Below are positions 1 through 8,482 of a DNA stretch of 28,415 nucleotides, one piece after another. Below the pieces are notes generated by a model, which was not told the DNA's origin, searched no databases, and was given only the letters and a program-made list of their open reading frames with translations. The stretch lies in contig DCJA01000042.1 in NCBI GenBank assembly GCA_002317175.1, positions 2,910 through 31,324 on the forward strand. The letters are read 5' to 3'. The first letter of the stretch is position 1. Each line of letters begins with the position of its first letter. The stretch comes from Lachnospiraceae bacterium UBA1712. GTDB taxonomy: Bacteria > Bacillota > Clostridia > Lachnospirales > Lachnospiraceae. The position numbers and the translations under genes are program-made.

Positions 1-5
1 TTATT

Positions 6-878
6 ATGGCAAAAGCACCAGTTGATCCAGAGGTTGCAAAACTAAAGGAAGAACAAAAAAAGTTCAAAGAAGAACAGAAAAAAGATAAAAAAGACCAAAA
101 GGCCAGAAAAAAGGAAGCAAAGAAGAGAGCTAAAGAACTTGCGGATGAAGAAGCAAGAATCATGGATGATGAGGGCAGTGGTATTCCTGTATTTATTACT
201 ACTGTGATTATTATTCTGGTGTGGATAGCTATACTCTGCTCGCTTATCAAGCTGGATGTGGGTGGATTTGGATCTGGAGTATTGGCTCCGATCCTGAAGA
301 ATGTACCTGTAGTCAATAAGATTCTTCCTGATGCAGATGAGGCTGGCTATGATGACGAGGTAGATGTATCAGGCTACAGTTCTCTCAAGGAAGCGGTTAG
401 AAAGATTGAAGAGCTTGAGGCTGAAAATGCCAGACTCAGTGAAGATAACAATAGAAAAGATGAACAGATCGCTGTTCAGTCAGAAGAGATAAACAGACTA
501 AAGACCTTTGAGCAGAGCCAGGTAGAATTTGAACGAATTAAAACAGAGTTCTATAACGAAGTCGTATATGCAGACAATGGCCCAGGAGTAGATGAATATG
601 TTAAGTACTATGAGCAGATGGACCCTGCTACAGCGGAGATGCTCTATAAGCAGGTCGTAAGCCAGGAACAGGAAGATAAACTGGTGACAAATTATGCTCA
701 GGCATATTCAGAGATGAAGGCTAAGGATGCTGCAGCGATATTCGAAAGTATGACAGACGATCTTGAACTTGTTGCTAAGATTCTTTGGCAGATGGAGCCT
801 GATAAGCGTGGCGCTATTTTGGGAGTCATGAAAGAGGACGTGGCAGCAAAACTTACAAAAATTATGGAACCAGATTAA
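6..878 (+). CDS. MotE/MgtE-N-like flagellar membrane coiled-coil protein
   Basis: 290 aa. The N-terminus (about 1-58) is very rich in Lys, Glu and Ala, then one membrane helix follows at about 62-84. A coiled coil lies at about 128-170 (the IEELEAENARL stretch). The C-terminal 100 residues resemble the MgtE N-domain/MotE fold: repeated short helices with AAAIFESM and LWQMEPDKRGAIL. Proteins of this type (MotE, or YlxF in Bacillus) sit between fliJ and fliK in fla/che operons; in Helicobacter MotE is a chaperone for a stator-associated protein. Here the place just before fliK fits that family. The start at position 6 is the first ATG seen, but only five bases lie upstream, so no ribosome binding site can be checked and the true start could be earlier. 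Exact function here is not known. Confidence 0.8.
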   Translation: MAKAPVDPEVAKLKEEQKKFKEEQKKDKKDQKARKKEAKKRAKELADEEARIMDDEGSGIPVFITTVIIILVWIAILCSLIKLDVGGFGSGVLAPILKNVPVVNKILPDADEAGYDDEVDVSGYSSLKEAVRKIEELEAENARLSEDNNRKDEQIAVQSEEINRLKTFEQSQVEFERIKTEFYNEVVYADNGPGVDEYVKYYEQMDPATAEMLYKQVVSQEQEDKLVTNYAQAYSEMKAKDAAAIFESMTDDLELVAKILWQMEPDKRGAILGVMKEDVAAKLTKIMEPD

Positions 879-941
879 GTTATGACCTTTTTCTTCCGAT
901 AACTAATGTGTCAAACACATATGGAGAAAGGAGGTTATTAT

Positions 942-2222
942 ATGACCACAGGAATTATTTCACAGTCGGCTTCTCTTGCGGGTCTTACCAATATAGTGAA
1001 CACTAAGGTAAGCAATGATGCTTCTGCTGATTTCTCTGAAGCACTTAAAGCTAGCTCTGAAAAGCAAAACAGCGTGAATACTACACAGATCGGTGCTTCG
1101 AAAGAGAGTGACAAATCTCAGAAAAAGCTTGATGCTGATACAGCTAACAGTAAGGAAGAGACAAAGACTGGCGAAGATATTAAGAAGACAGACGATAGTT
1201 CAAAAGTTGTAGAGGATACAGCTAAAACAGAAGAAGACGAGATTCCAGAAGAAGTGATGGAAACGGTTGCAACAGCTATTCAGGCAGTGGCAGATATCCT
1301 TAATGTCGATGTAGCTGTAGTTGATGAAGCATTGGATAGTCTTGGATTAACGGATATTTCAATCCTTGATGAAAGTAAAATTCAGGATATTGCTCTTGAA
1401 ATCGAGGGAGTGGATAATCCGGTTGAGCTTATGACCAACGAACAGCTCTACACTGATGTGAAAGCAGTAACTGAAGCAGTTGGTGAGATAGTAGGAGAAC
1501 TTCAAGAGGAACTGGATATTCCACAGGAGGATATCAAAGATACAATTCAGCGTTTTGCAGCTAATCAGGAAGCTGTTCAGATTGATGAGGAAGCTGTTAA
1601 GACACAGATGCCAGCGGTTGATGCCAAGAATGATGCTGATAATGAGACTGCATCAGACGAAGCGGGTGCACAGTCGCAGATGAACTGGACAGAGAGCGTT
1701 GTAGATAACATCAAAGAGGCGGCAGGCAGTATATCTGAAACAGAAACTGTATATCAGACAGATATGGAACAGATATATGAGCAGGTTATTGAAAGCCTGA
1801 AACTCAATCTCACAAAAGATGTTACCGAGATGGAGATTAATCTTCACCCAGCAAGCCTTGGCAATGTTAGAATTCAGGTAGCTGCGAAGGATGGTATGAT
1901 TACAGCCAACTTCACTACACAGAATGAACAGGTTAAAGCAGCTATCGAGACACAGATTGTTCAGCTTAAGGAAAGCATGAATGAGCAGGGCATCAAGGTG
2001 GAAGCAATCGAAGTAAATGTTGCAGCTCACGCATTTGAAGAGAACCTTAGCAAAGAGGGTGAAAGATCAAATGGTAGCGAAGCAGAAACAAAAAGAAAAA
2101 GACGTAGCATAAACCTTAATGAAATCGATGAAAATGACGATATAGATATTGTCGAAGATGAAATTAAGATTGCACGAGAGATGATGATGCATAACGGTAC
2201 AACCGTTGATTACATGGCATAA
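942..2222 (+). CDS. fliK: Flagellar hook-length control protein FliK
   Basis: 426 aa from the ATG at 942, which follows an excellent AAAGGAGG (927-934) with 7 nt spacing. An in-frame ATG at 906 would add 12 residues but has no binding site. FliK is the molecular ruler exported through the flagellar export gate; its C-terminal domain switches FlhB from hook to filament substrates. The N-terminal half (about 30-280) is low-complexity and acidic, as usual for the ruler part. The conserved Flg_hook C-domain lies at about 285-370 (MEINLHPASLGNVRIQV, then a stretch ending VEAIEVNVA). It is followed by a basic KRKRR patch and an acidic tail ending VDYMA. It stands immediately before flgD and flgE, the hook genes it controls. 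Confidence 0.93.
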   Translation: MTTGIISQSASLAGLTNIVNTKVSNDASADFSEALKASSEKQNSVNTTQIGASKESDKSQKKLDADTANSKEETKTGEDIKKTDDSSKVVEDTAKTEEDEIPEEVMETVATAIQAVADILNVDVAVVDEALDSLGLTDISILDESKIQDIALEIEGVDNPVELMTNEQLYTDVKAVTEAVGEIVGELQEELDIPQEDIKDTIQRFAANQEAVQIDEEAVKTQMPAVDAKNDADNETASDEAGAQSQMNWTESVVDNIKEAAGSISETETVYQTDMEQIYEQVIESLKLNLTKDVTEMEINLHPASLGNVRIQVAAKDGMITANFTTQNEQVKAAIETQIVQLKESMNEQGIKVEAIEVNVAAHAFEENLSKEGERSNGSEAETKRKRRSINLNEIDENDDIDIVEDEIKIAREMMMHNGTTVDYMA

Positions 2223-2233
2223 GGAGAAATGAT

Positions 2234-2722
2234 ATGAGCTCAATAGCAAGCGTAGTTAATGGAGAATTGGTTAATAATTCGACAGCAGCAAGCTCAAGCA
2301 GCATAAGCAAGGCGGTTGATGCAGCAAGTAAGGAATCAGGCGGATCACTTGATAAGGATGCATTTTTACAGTTACTTGTAACTCAGATGAAATATCAGGA
2401 TCCATTGGAACCAACAGACAATACAGAATATGTATCACAGCTTGCTACATTCTCAGAACTTGAGAATATGCAGAATCTTGTTAGCAACACAGATATGCAG
2501 AGAGCATCAATGTTAGTTGGACGGTATGTTCTTATGGAAACAACAGATTCAACTGGAAATACAAAGGAAATCGGCGGTTTGGTTGACAGCGTAGTATATC
2601 AGGGCGGAAAGACATATCTTTCTATCAATGAAACGCTTTATAACTTTGATGATCTTTCTAAAGTATACGACAGTGCTTATGTAGCTAATCAGGTTGCAAA
2701 AGAGGAAACTGATACAGAATAA
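2234..2722 (+). CDS. flgD: Flagellar hook capping/assembly protein FlgD
   Basis: 162 aa. FlgD caps the growing hook and helps FlgE subunits polymerise outside the cell. The diagnostic N-terminal block is clear at about 43-80: DKDAFLQLLVTQMKYQDPLE and then TEYVSQLATFSELENM. The protein is short compared with enterobacterial FlgD (about 230 aa) because it lacks the larger C-terminal fold, but this is normal for Firmicutes (Bacillus FlgD is about 140 aa), so it is not a truncation. It starts 11 nt after the fliK stop, with AAGGAGA (2222-2228) overlapping that stop codon, which suggests coupled translation. The low-complexity Ser/Ala N-terminus (about 1-35) fits a secreted export substrate. Confidence 0.95.
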   Translation: MSSIASVVNGELVNNSTAASSSSISKAVDAASKESGGSLDKDAFLQLLVTQMKYQDPLEPTDNTEYVSQLATFSELENMQNLVSNTDMQRASMLVGRYVLMETTDSTGNTKEIGGLVDSVVYQGGKTYLSINETLYNFDDLSKVYDSAYVANQVAKEETDTE

Positions 2723-2746
2723 GTTAAATGATATGGAGGAAAAGAC

Positions 2747-3151
2747 ATGAATAGAATTCAGAATCAATTCCTTTCCATAGAGCAACTTCAGGAACAGTAC
2801 CTGAAGAGTCCGGGAAAAGCAACACAGGCTTCTTCCAATAACACTCAGTCTTTTGGAGACATTCTTAACCAGAAGAGCGGAGGGGTTTCACAGGGAAGTG
2901 AGATCAGATTTTCCAAGCATGCCACAAACAGACTGGCTTCCAGACAGATAGAACTTGATGGTTCCATGGTAGCGAGACTTGAGGATGGAATGCAGAGGGC
3001 AGGCGAAAAAGGAATTAAGGATTCATTGGTGATCATGGACCAGCTGGCATTTATAGTAAATGTTCCAAGCAATACAGTTATAACAGCAATGGATCAGACG
3101 GAAAGTAAAGAAAACATATTTACAAATATTGATGGCGCGGTAATCGTTTAA
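2747..3151 (+). CDS. TIGR02530-type flagellar operon protein
   Basis: 134 aa. Resembles the small flagellar operon protein family (TIGR02530) found between flgD and flgE in Firmicutes and some other phyla. The recognisable core is at about 50-120: FSKHATNRLASRQIELD, then AGEKGIKDSLVIMD and VPSNTVITAMD. The N-terminal 45 residues are polar and probably disordered. No membrane helix or signal peptide is seen. The binding site GGAGGA (2735-2740) is well placed before the ATG. The biochemical role of the family is not established as far as I know; conserved position beside the hook genes points to hook assembly. Confidence 0.85.
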   Translation: MNRIQNQFLSIEQLQEQYLKSPGKATQASSNNTQSFGDILNQKSGGVSQGSEIRFSKHATNRLASRQIELDGSMVARLEDGMQRAGEKGIKDSLVIMDQLAFIVNVPSNTVITAMDQTESKENIFTNIDGAVIV

Positions 3152-3246
3152 GCTGGACCTCACAAGGAGGCTTACATCCCCGAATGACAGAAGGGATGAA
3201 CAACCGCCCAGACTGGAAATACTACAAACCTAGGAGGGCACTCATT

Positions 3247-4917
3247 ATGATGAGATCAATGTATTCCGGTGTAGCCGGATTAAAAACACATCAGACAAAG
3301 ATGGACGTTATAGGTAATAACATTGCCAATGTTAATACTGTAGCCTATAAGTCACAGTCAGTAACATTTTCAGAGCTTATGTATCAGACAACACAGGCTG
3401 CTTCTGGAGCAAATGCTGTAACAGGTACAGCAGGTATCAATGCTCGTCAGATAGGTCTTGGCGTTAAGACTGGTGCTATTAATACAGCTATCAGTTCTCA
3501 GGGTGCATCACAGACAACAAACAATCCTTTTGATATCAGAATTACAGGAAGCTCATTTTTTATAGTAAACAATGGACAGGATAATCTCTTTACAAGAGAC
3601 GGTTCTTTCTATGTTGATGGTGTTGGTAATCTTGCTATGACATCCAATGGCTACAATGTAATGGGATGGCAGGTTGATCCAGAGACTAATGATATCAAGA
3701 TGGATACAGTTTCTGCACTTCGAATTATGAGCCCAGAGAATATGACATATCCACCAGAGGCAACAACTCTTGCTACAGTAAGTGGTATTCTTGATAAAAA
3801 TGATTCAAATGTATTATCTTCATCAGGTAAGACTATGAACCTTATGTTCTATGATAATCTTGGATATACTTACACTGCAAAGCTGGTTGTTAAGTCTACT
3901 GATACAGATGGTAACTACACAGTACAGCTTGATTCTATAGTGGATCAGAACAATACACCAGTTGAAATAGGCGATTTGCAGCTCAGCGGTGGAACAGAGG
4001 TTGATAAGCAGACTGCACTTGCTCTTTCTGAAGAGTGGGAAGTTGATGCGAGCGGTAACATTGTAAATAAGAAGGACAATACTATTGTCGCATTTGATAA
4101 GACAACAGGAACTCCAGACTGGAACAAGCTTGCAGAAGCATATGGTTATGATGATGCAACAGAGCTTCAGACACTTAAGTTCGTTATTAAGGATACTTCG
4201 ACAGACCCTGCAACAGAAGGCAGTTATACACTTGATCAGGTACTTGCAGGCGGAGCATATACAGTAGGATCCCTGACTGGAAATTTAAGTGATAAATACA
4301 ATGCCAAGAGCCTTACTGCTGATAAGATAACTCCTTCAGGAAGTACACTTCTTACATACAATACTACTACTGGTGCATTTGAAGGTATTGGTGGAAGAGA
4401 TGCTATCACACTTAAGCTTTCAGAGGTTGAACCAGCTGGAAGATATTCCGACATTGCAATCAGCTTTGCTGATACTACAATGTACAATAACTCAGGTACA
4501 TCTACAATCGCTGCTGCAAGTGGTGATAAGAACAAGATCGGTTGTGGTAGAAAGCTTGGTGAGATGAGTGGTGTATCTATTCAGGATGATGGCCGTATCT
4601 ATGCATCTTATGACAATGGTATGAGTAAGCTTCTTGGACAGATAGCAGTTGCAGAATTTGCTAACGCATCTGGTCTTGCCAAGGAAGGCGATAACCTTTA
4701 CAAAGCAACTCAGAACTCAGGTGACTTCGATGGTATTGGTGTTGAAGTTAAGTCAGGCGGTGGCTACATGACAACTGGTGTTCTTGAAATGAGTAACGTA
4801 GACCTTTCTGCAGAATTTACAGAAATGATTACTACTCAGAGAGGTTTCCAGGCTAACTCAAGAATCATAACCGTTTCGGATACACTTCTTGAAGAACTTG
4901 TAAATCTTAAGAGATAA
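3247..4917 (+). CDS. flgE: Flagellar hook protein FlgE
   Basis: 556 aa from the ATG at 3247, preceded by AGGAGG at 3232-3237 (9 nt spacing). FlgE is exported and polymerises into the hook that joins rod to filament. The N-terminal rod-like D0 signature is clear: MYSGVAGLKTHQTKMDVIGN, then NIANVNTVAYKSQSVTFSEL. FDIRITGSSFFIVNNG follows, and the C-terminal D0 helix is MITTQRGFQANSRIITVSDT, ending EELVNLKR. The central region (about 170-450) is long and variable, as in exposed hook domains, and the whole is longer than enterobacterial FlgE (about 400 aa). An in-frame ATG at 3184 with its own AAGGAGG would add 21 residues; I prefer 3247 because known hook proteins begin at or near the MRSMYSG motif. 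Leucine codons are largely CTT, as expected for a highly expressed gene. Confidence 0.95.
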   Translation: MMRSMYSGVAGLKTHQTKMDVIGNNIANVNTVAYKSQSVTFSELMYQTTQAASGANAVTGTAGINARQIGLGVKTGAINTAISSQGASQTTNNPFDIRITGSSFFIVNNGQDNLFTRDGSFYVDGVGNLAMTSNGYNVMGWQVDPETNDIKMDTVSALRIMSPENMTYPPEATTLATVSGILDKNDSNVLSSSGKTMNLMFYDNLGYTYTAKLVVKSTDTDGNYTVQLDSIVDQNNTPVEIGDLQLSGGTEVDKQTALALSEEWEVDASGNIVNKKDNTIVAFDKTTGTPDWNKLAEAYGYDDATELQTLKFVIKDTSTDPATEGSYTLDQVLAGGAYTVGSLTGNLSDKYNAKSLTADKITPSGSTLLTYNTTTGAFEGIGGRDAITLKLSEVEPAGRYSDIAISFADTTMYNNSGTSTIAAASGDKNKIGCGRKLGEMSGVSIQDDGRIYASYDNGMSKLLGQIAVAEFANASGLAKEGDNLYKATQNSGDFDGIGVEVKSGGGYMTTGVLEMSNVDLSAEFTEMITTQRGFQANSRIITVSDTLLEELVNLKR

Positions 4918-4945
4918 ATAATTGTGCTTTAGATATATGTTTTGC

Positions 4946-4975
4946 GATGCATTCACTCCTCGGAGTGGATGCATT
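4946..4975 (+). terminator. Strong hairpin between flgE and flbD, possible attenuator
   Basis: A near-perfect inverted repeat lies 30 nt after the flgE stop. The left arm TGCATTCACTCC (4948-4959) pairs with GGAGTGGATGCA (4962-4973) with one G-U pair, and outer A-T and G-U pairs extend it. The realistic loop is 4 nt (CTCG). The downstream side is only moderately T-rich (TTTGCTGGTTTT), so it is not a classic strong terminator. It could reduce read-through from the highly expressed hook gene into flbD-motA, or protect the 3' end of the upstream message after processing. The pairing is seen; the function is inferred. Confidence 0.6.
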
Positions 4976-5063
4976 TGCTGGTTTTATGGGCTTGTTTTTG
5001 ACACCAATATAGACTGAATTGAGATTAATGCTATACAAGATATTGTGGGAAGGAGAATGGAAG

Positions 5064-5273
5064 ATGATTGAGGTTACAAAATTTGATGGAACCAAAACAC
5101 TGATTAATCAGGATTTGATTGAGCTTGTTGAAAGTACTCCGGATACAGTTATTACACTGACCACCGGGCGAAAAATAATTACAAAAGAAAGTAGACAAGA
5201 CATAGATAATTTAGTAAAATCGTATAGAAAGGAAATTTATGCAGATTTGCCGTTTTTTGACAGATCGAAATAG
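5064..5273 (+). CDS. flbD: FlbD/SwrD family small flagellar protein
   Basis: 69 aa from the ATG at 5064, with AAGGAGA (5050-5056) ahead of it. An open frame continues upstream to 5019 but without a binding site. The family signature is clear: MIEVTKFDGTKTLINQDLIE, then TLTTGRKIITKES and a basic C-terminus. In Bacillus the homologue SwrD is needed for full motor power in swarming, through the level of stator. The place here, directly before motA and motB, agrees with that role. The protein is soluble with no membrane helix. It is sometimes called FlbD, but this family is not the Caulobacter transcription regulator of the same name. Confidence 0.9.
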   Translation: MIEVTKFDGTKTLINQDLIELVESTPDTVITLTTGRKIITKESRQDIDNLVKSYRKEIYADLPFFDRSK

Positions 5274-5296
5274 ATTTTTTGGAAAGGCGTAGAACC

Positions 5297-6088
5297 GTGG
5301 ATTTAGCATCTTTACTAGGTATAGTAATATGTTTAGGCCTGGTTATTTTCGGTATCGTTGCCGGTAATGGCTTTGGCGTTATTGTTAATTTCTTAGACTT
5401 GAATTCAGCCCTGATAACTTTTGGCGGGGCTCTTTGTAGTGTAATGGCCTCTAACACAATGCAGGATTTTGTGGGTGGCCTTAAGTCGATTGCGCTCATT
5501 TTTAAGGATCAGGCTCTTAATACACCTGAGGTTATTAAGAAGATTATAGATTTGTCCAATGTAGCCCGTAAGGAAGGCTTGCTTTCTTTGGAAGAGGCTG
5601 CGGGTGATCTTGATGATCAGTTTCTCAAGAAGGGCATTATGCTTGTAGTTGATGGTACTGACCCTGAACTTGTAAGAGGCGTTATGGAGACAGAGATGAT
5701 CTCTATTGATGACCGACATAAGAAGAAGATTAATTTCTGGAGTGATCTTGGAGCGATGGGACCTGCATGGGGTATGATTGGTACGCTGGTAGGTCTTGTT
5801 AACATGCTTCAGGCTATGGATGATCCGGGTGCTATCGGACCTGCTATGGCGGTTGCTCTTATTACTACTCTGTATGGTTCTTTGCTTGCTAACTGGATTT
5901 GTACTCCTACCAGCAACAAACTTAAAGTAAAGAATGAACAGGAAATGATGGCAAAACAGATTGTTATTGAGGGCTTGCTTTCTATACAGGCAGGTGAAAA
6001 CCCTAGAGTTATAGAGGAAAAGCTTAAGTCCTTCTTAAGCCCGGCTGATAAGGCGGGACTTGAGGCTGGAGGTGATTCGGATGGCTAA
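5297..6088 (+). CDS. motA: Flagellar motor stator protein MotA
   Basis: 263 aa from a GTG at 5297, with GGAAAGG (5281-5287) upstream. A TTG at 5279 is in frame but would put an odd charged stretch before MDLASLLGIV, the usual MotA beginning. MotA forms the ion channel of the stator with MotB and pushes on FliG at the switch. Membrane helices are visible at about 4-25 (LASLLGIVICLGLVIFGIVA), 30-50, 145-170 (MGPAWGMIGTLVGLVNML) and 180-202. The long cytoplasmic loop carries charged residues, including ETEMISIDDRHKKK. The gene overlaps motB by 8 nt. Whether the motor uses protons or sodium cannot be told safely from sequence alone. Confidence 0.95.
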   Translation: MDLASLLGIVICLGLVIFGIVAGNGFGVIVNFLDLNSALITFGGALCSVMASNTMQDFVGGLKSIALIFKDQALNTPEVIKKIIDLSNVARKEGLLSLEEAAGDLDDQFLKKGIMLVVDGTDPELVRGVMETEMISIDDRHKKKINFWSDLGAMGPAWGMIGTLVGLVNMLQAMDDPGAIGPAMAVALITTLYGSLLANWICTPTSNKLKVKNEQEMMAKQIVIEGLLSIQAGENPRVIEEKLKSFLSPADKAGLEAGGDSDG

Positions 6089-6911
6089 GAGAAAAGAAGA
6101 TCCACCACCAGCGGGGTGCCCGGCCTGGCAGGGAACGTTTGCGGATCTTATGAACCTGCTCTTATGCTTTTTCGTTTTACTTTTTTCAATGTCCAATATG
6201 GATGCTGAGAAGTTTGAGGCGCTGGCAGCTTCATTTTCCAATACGTTTTCTATCTTTTCGGGTGGCGGCAGTTCCTTTGAGGATGGAATGCTTATAAGCA
6301 ATGGTATGAGCCAGCTTAATCAGCTGGATGAATATATAACCAATACAGGTGCTGCAAGCGATGATGCTTCAACTGAGAATACTCTTGAAGAAGGCACAGA
6401 CGAACAGAAGCTTGCACAGCAGATGGAGACAGAAGGTCTTGAGGAGTCAGAAAGACTGGCAGAGATGATTGAAGAATCTCTCAATGAGTCTGGCAAACAG
6501 AATTCTGTGGATGTGTCATTTACCTCACAGTATGTTTCGCTTACTCTTAGAGGATCAATCCTGTTTGATTCTGGTAAAGCCGAGATAAAGCAGGAGGCAC
6601 TTCCTACAGTTGCACAGGTTGCGGTTGTTCTTGAACGCTATGGAGACTATGGTATAGAGATTGAAGGTCATACTGATAATGTTCCATTTAATGGTGGAAA
6701 GTATGAGAACAATGATGTACTGAGTAGCTACAGAGCTTTGGCTATGTTCAATTACCTGATGGACAATACCAATATTGATCCAGCCACTGTAAAACACAGT
6801 GGACGAGGTGAATATGCTCCTATAGCTGATAATTCTACTCCAGAGGGTAGAAGTAAGAATAGAAGAATTGAGATTAAGATTTATAACAGTCTTAACAGCA
6901 TAGTTAGATAA
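6081..6911 (+). CDS. motB: Flagellar motor stator protein MotB
   Basis: 276 aa from the ATG at 6081, just after a near-ideal GGAGGTGAT (6068-6076); the start lies inside the end of motA. The single membrane helix (about 19-40) begins with TFADLMNLLLCFF and holds the ion-binding Asp at residue 22. The plug and linker follow. The C-terminal OmpA-like peptidoglycan-binding domain is at about 150-270, with GHTDNVPFN and STPEGRSKNRRIEI. MotB anchors the stator to the cell wall and carries the coupling ion. The linker (about 85-145) is acidic and Gln/Glu-rich. All key residues are present, so the stator should work. Confidence 0.95.
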   Translation: MAKRKEDPPPAGCPAWQGTFADLMNLLLCFFVLLFSMSNMDAEKFEALAASFSNTFSIFSGGGSSFEDGMLISNGMSQLNQLDEYITNTGAASDDASTENTLEEGTDEQKLAQQMETEGLEESERLAEMIEESLNESGKQNSVDVSFTSQYVSLTLRGSILFDSGKAEIKQEALPTVAQVAVVLERYGDYGIEIEGHTDNVPFNGGKYENNDVLSSYRALAMFNYLMDNTNIDPATVKHSGRGEYAPIADNSTPEGRSKNRRIEIKIYNSLNSIVR

Positions 6912-6937
6912 CACGATTACGTGCCAGGGAGATTATT

Positions 6938-7459
6938 ATGAAAAAGAATATGTTATCAATCCTTATCCTTGCACTATTAATTGTCAATGTGGTACTTACA
7001 TCGGTGATGATGTTCACTATGATGGGCACTACCAAGAAGACAAGCAAGCTTATTGATGGTATTTCAACAGCACTTTCACTGGAGGTTGCTAATCCTGCCG
7101 ATGATTCATCGGAAGCTGCGGCGGAAGTTGCCATGGAAGATATAAAGATATATCAGATTGCAGACCAGATGACAATTGGTCTTGCCAAGGGCGCTGATGG
7201 AAAGAATCATTACTGTATGATGAGCGTATCGCTTTCTCTTAACAGCAAGGCTCCTGATTATGAGAAGTATAATGCTACACTTGGCGACAATGTTGATATG
7301 ATTAAGGATAAGATTTTCCAGGTAGTTGGTTCACATTCTATTGAAGAAGCTGAAAGCAACCAGGATGGTCTTAGACAGGAGATACTTGAAGCAATTCAGC
7401 AGATGTATGGTTCCAAATTTGTCTACAACGTAGTATTTAGAGATATTATTTTTAGCTAG
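6938..7459 (+). CDS. fliL: Flagellar basal body-associated protein FliL
   Basis: 173 aa. One N-terminal membrane helix (about 5-27, LSILILALLIVNVVLTSVMM) after MKKN, then an extracellular domain. The C-terminal half has the FliL pattern: a VSLSLNSKAPDYE strand, DNVDMIKDKIFQVVGSHS, and an end in VYNVVFRDIIF. FliL rings surround the stator and raise torque. It lies between motB and fliM, the usual Firmicutes order. GGGAG precedes the ATG at a good distance. Confidence 0.92.
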   Translation: MKKNMLSILILALLIVNVVLTSVMMFTMMGTTKKTSKLIDGISTALSLEVANPADDSSEAAAEVAMEDIKIYQIADQMTIGLAKGADGKNHYCMMSVSLSLNSKAPDYEKYNATLGDNVDMIKDKIFQVVGSHSIEEAESNQDGLRQEILEAIQQMYGSKFVYNVVFRDIIFS

Positions 7460-7497
7460 GTCATCTTGCTAAGGATTAAGACGGGAGGTGAGCCTGG

Positions 7498-8478
7498 TTG
7501 GGAGAAGTATTATCTCAAAATGAGATAGACAGTCTGTTGGCTGCACTTAGTAGCGGAGAGCTGGATGCAGATGAGATAAAAGCTAAAGACGATAATCAGG
7601 TTCGTAACTATGATTTCGCTCGTCCGGCAAAGTTTTCGAAAGAACACTTACGTACACTTGAAATATTATTTGAACACTATGGAAGATTGCTTTCTACCAA
7701 CCTTCCGCTTTATCTGAGAAAAAATGTTACGGTATCCGTGGCAAGCTCAGAGACAGTAGTGTTTTCGGAGTTTTCAAATGCTTTATCGAATCCGGTTATT
7801 CTAGGTATTATTGATTTTAAACCACTTAAGGGTTCCATAATGCTTGAGATATCACCTAATATCGGTTTTGCTATCATTGACCGTATGCTGGGTGGACAGG
7901 GAGTTCCGATTGAGAAGAGCAGAGATTTCTCGGATATAGAGCTAAGAATTATAGAGAAGATCATGGTTCTGTGTATGCAGCTCATGAAAGATCCCTGGAA
8001 GAATGTGGTAGAGATTGATCCTCTGCTGGAACGAATTGAGACCAATCCTCAGTTCGCGCAGATTATTGCTCCAAATGATATGATAGCTATTGTTACGCTG
8101 AATATATCACTGGGCGATGTAGATGGTTTCATGAATATATGTATACCATATTTTACAATTGAAGAGGTAATCGAGAAGCTGAATACAAAGTTCTGGTACT
8201 CAAATATGAAGGATAACAATGAAGAAGACTTTTCGGGCTATGTTGAGTCGCTTATCAGGAGGGCAGATGTTCCTGTTACTGCACATCTTGGAAAGAGCGT
8301 TATTACCGTAAGCGATTTTGTTAACCTTCAGTGTGGAGATATTATCAGACTTGATGTTAAAGCTGAAGAAGAATTGCCGGTATATGTCGGCAACATAAAG
8401 AAATTTTTGGCTGCACCTGGTAAGAGCGGTGATAAATACGCCGTCAGGGTGACAACAGTCATAAGAGAGGAGGAGTAG
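7498..8478 (+). CDS. fliM: Flagellar motor switch protein FliM
   Basis: 326 aa from a TTG at 7498, after GGGAGGTG (7483-7490). The choice is firm because the sequence then reads GEVLSQNEIDSLLAAL, the conserved CheY-P-binding N-terminal helix. The middle domain (about 45-235) carries the FliM/CheC-like fold with DRMLGGQGVP. The C-terminal SpoA-like domain (about 250-326) includes VPVTAHLGKSVITVSDF and packs with FliY. FliM forms the C-ring with FliG and reverses rotation when CheY-P binds. fliY follows after 4 nt. Confidence 0.96.
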   Translation: MGEVLSQNEIDSLLAALSSGELDADEIKAKDDNQVRNYDFARPAKFSKEHLRTLEILFEHYGRLLSTNLPLYLRKNVTVSVASSETVVFSEFSNALSNPVILGIIDFKPLKGSIMLEISPNIGFAIIDRMLGGQGVPIEKSRDFSDIELRIIEKIMVLCMQLMKDPWKNVVEIDPLLERIETNPQFAQIIAPNDMIAIVTLNISLGDVDGFMNICIPYFTIEEVIEKLNTKFWYSNMKDNNEEDFSGYVESLIRRADVPVTAHLGKSVITVSDFVNLQCGDIIRLDVKAEEELPVYVGNIKKFLAAPGKSGDKYAVRVTTVIREEE

Positions 8479-8482
8479 AAGC

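Noticed and set aside
906..941. N-terminal extension of FliK from the ATG at 906
   Set aside because: No binding site upstream, and the best one in the area (AAAGGAGG) lies inside the extension and serves the ATG at 942.
2234..2722. FlgD as a truncated gene
   Set aside because: Short FlgD without the larger C-terminal fold is normal in Firmicutes; the stop is not caused by a visible frameshift.
4998..5046. Perfect TTGACA at 4998-5003 as a promoter for flbD-motA
   Set aside because: No acceptable -10 lies 16-18 nt downstream. The pair TTGAGA (5019-5024) with TATTGT (5041-5046) has a good spacing but a poor -10, and it runs into the ribosome binding site. Not strong enough to annotate.
6060..6080. 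TTG start for MotB at 6060
   Set aside because: The near-ideal GGAGGTGAT lies after it and serves the ATG at 6081, which also gives the usual MAKRK beginning.
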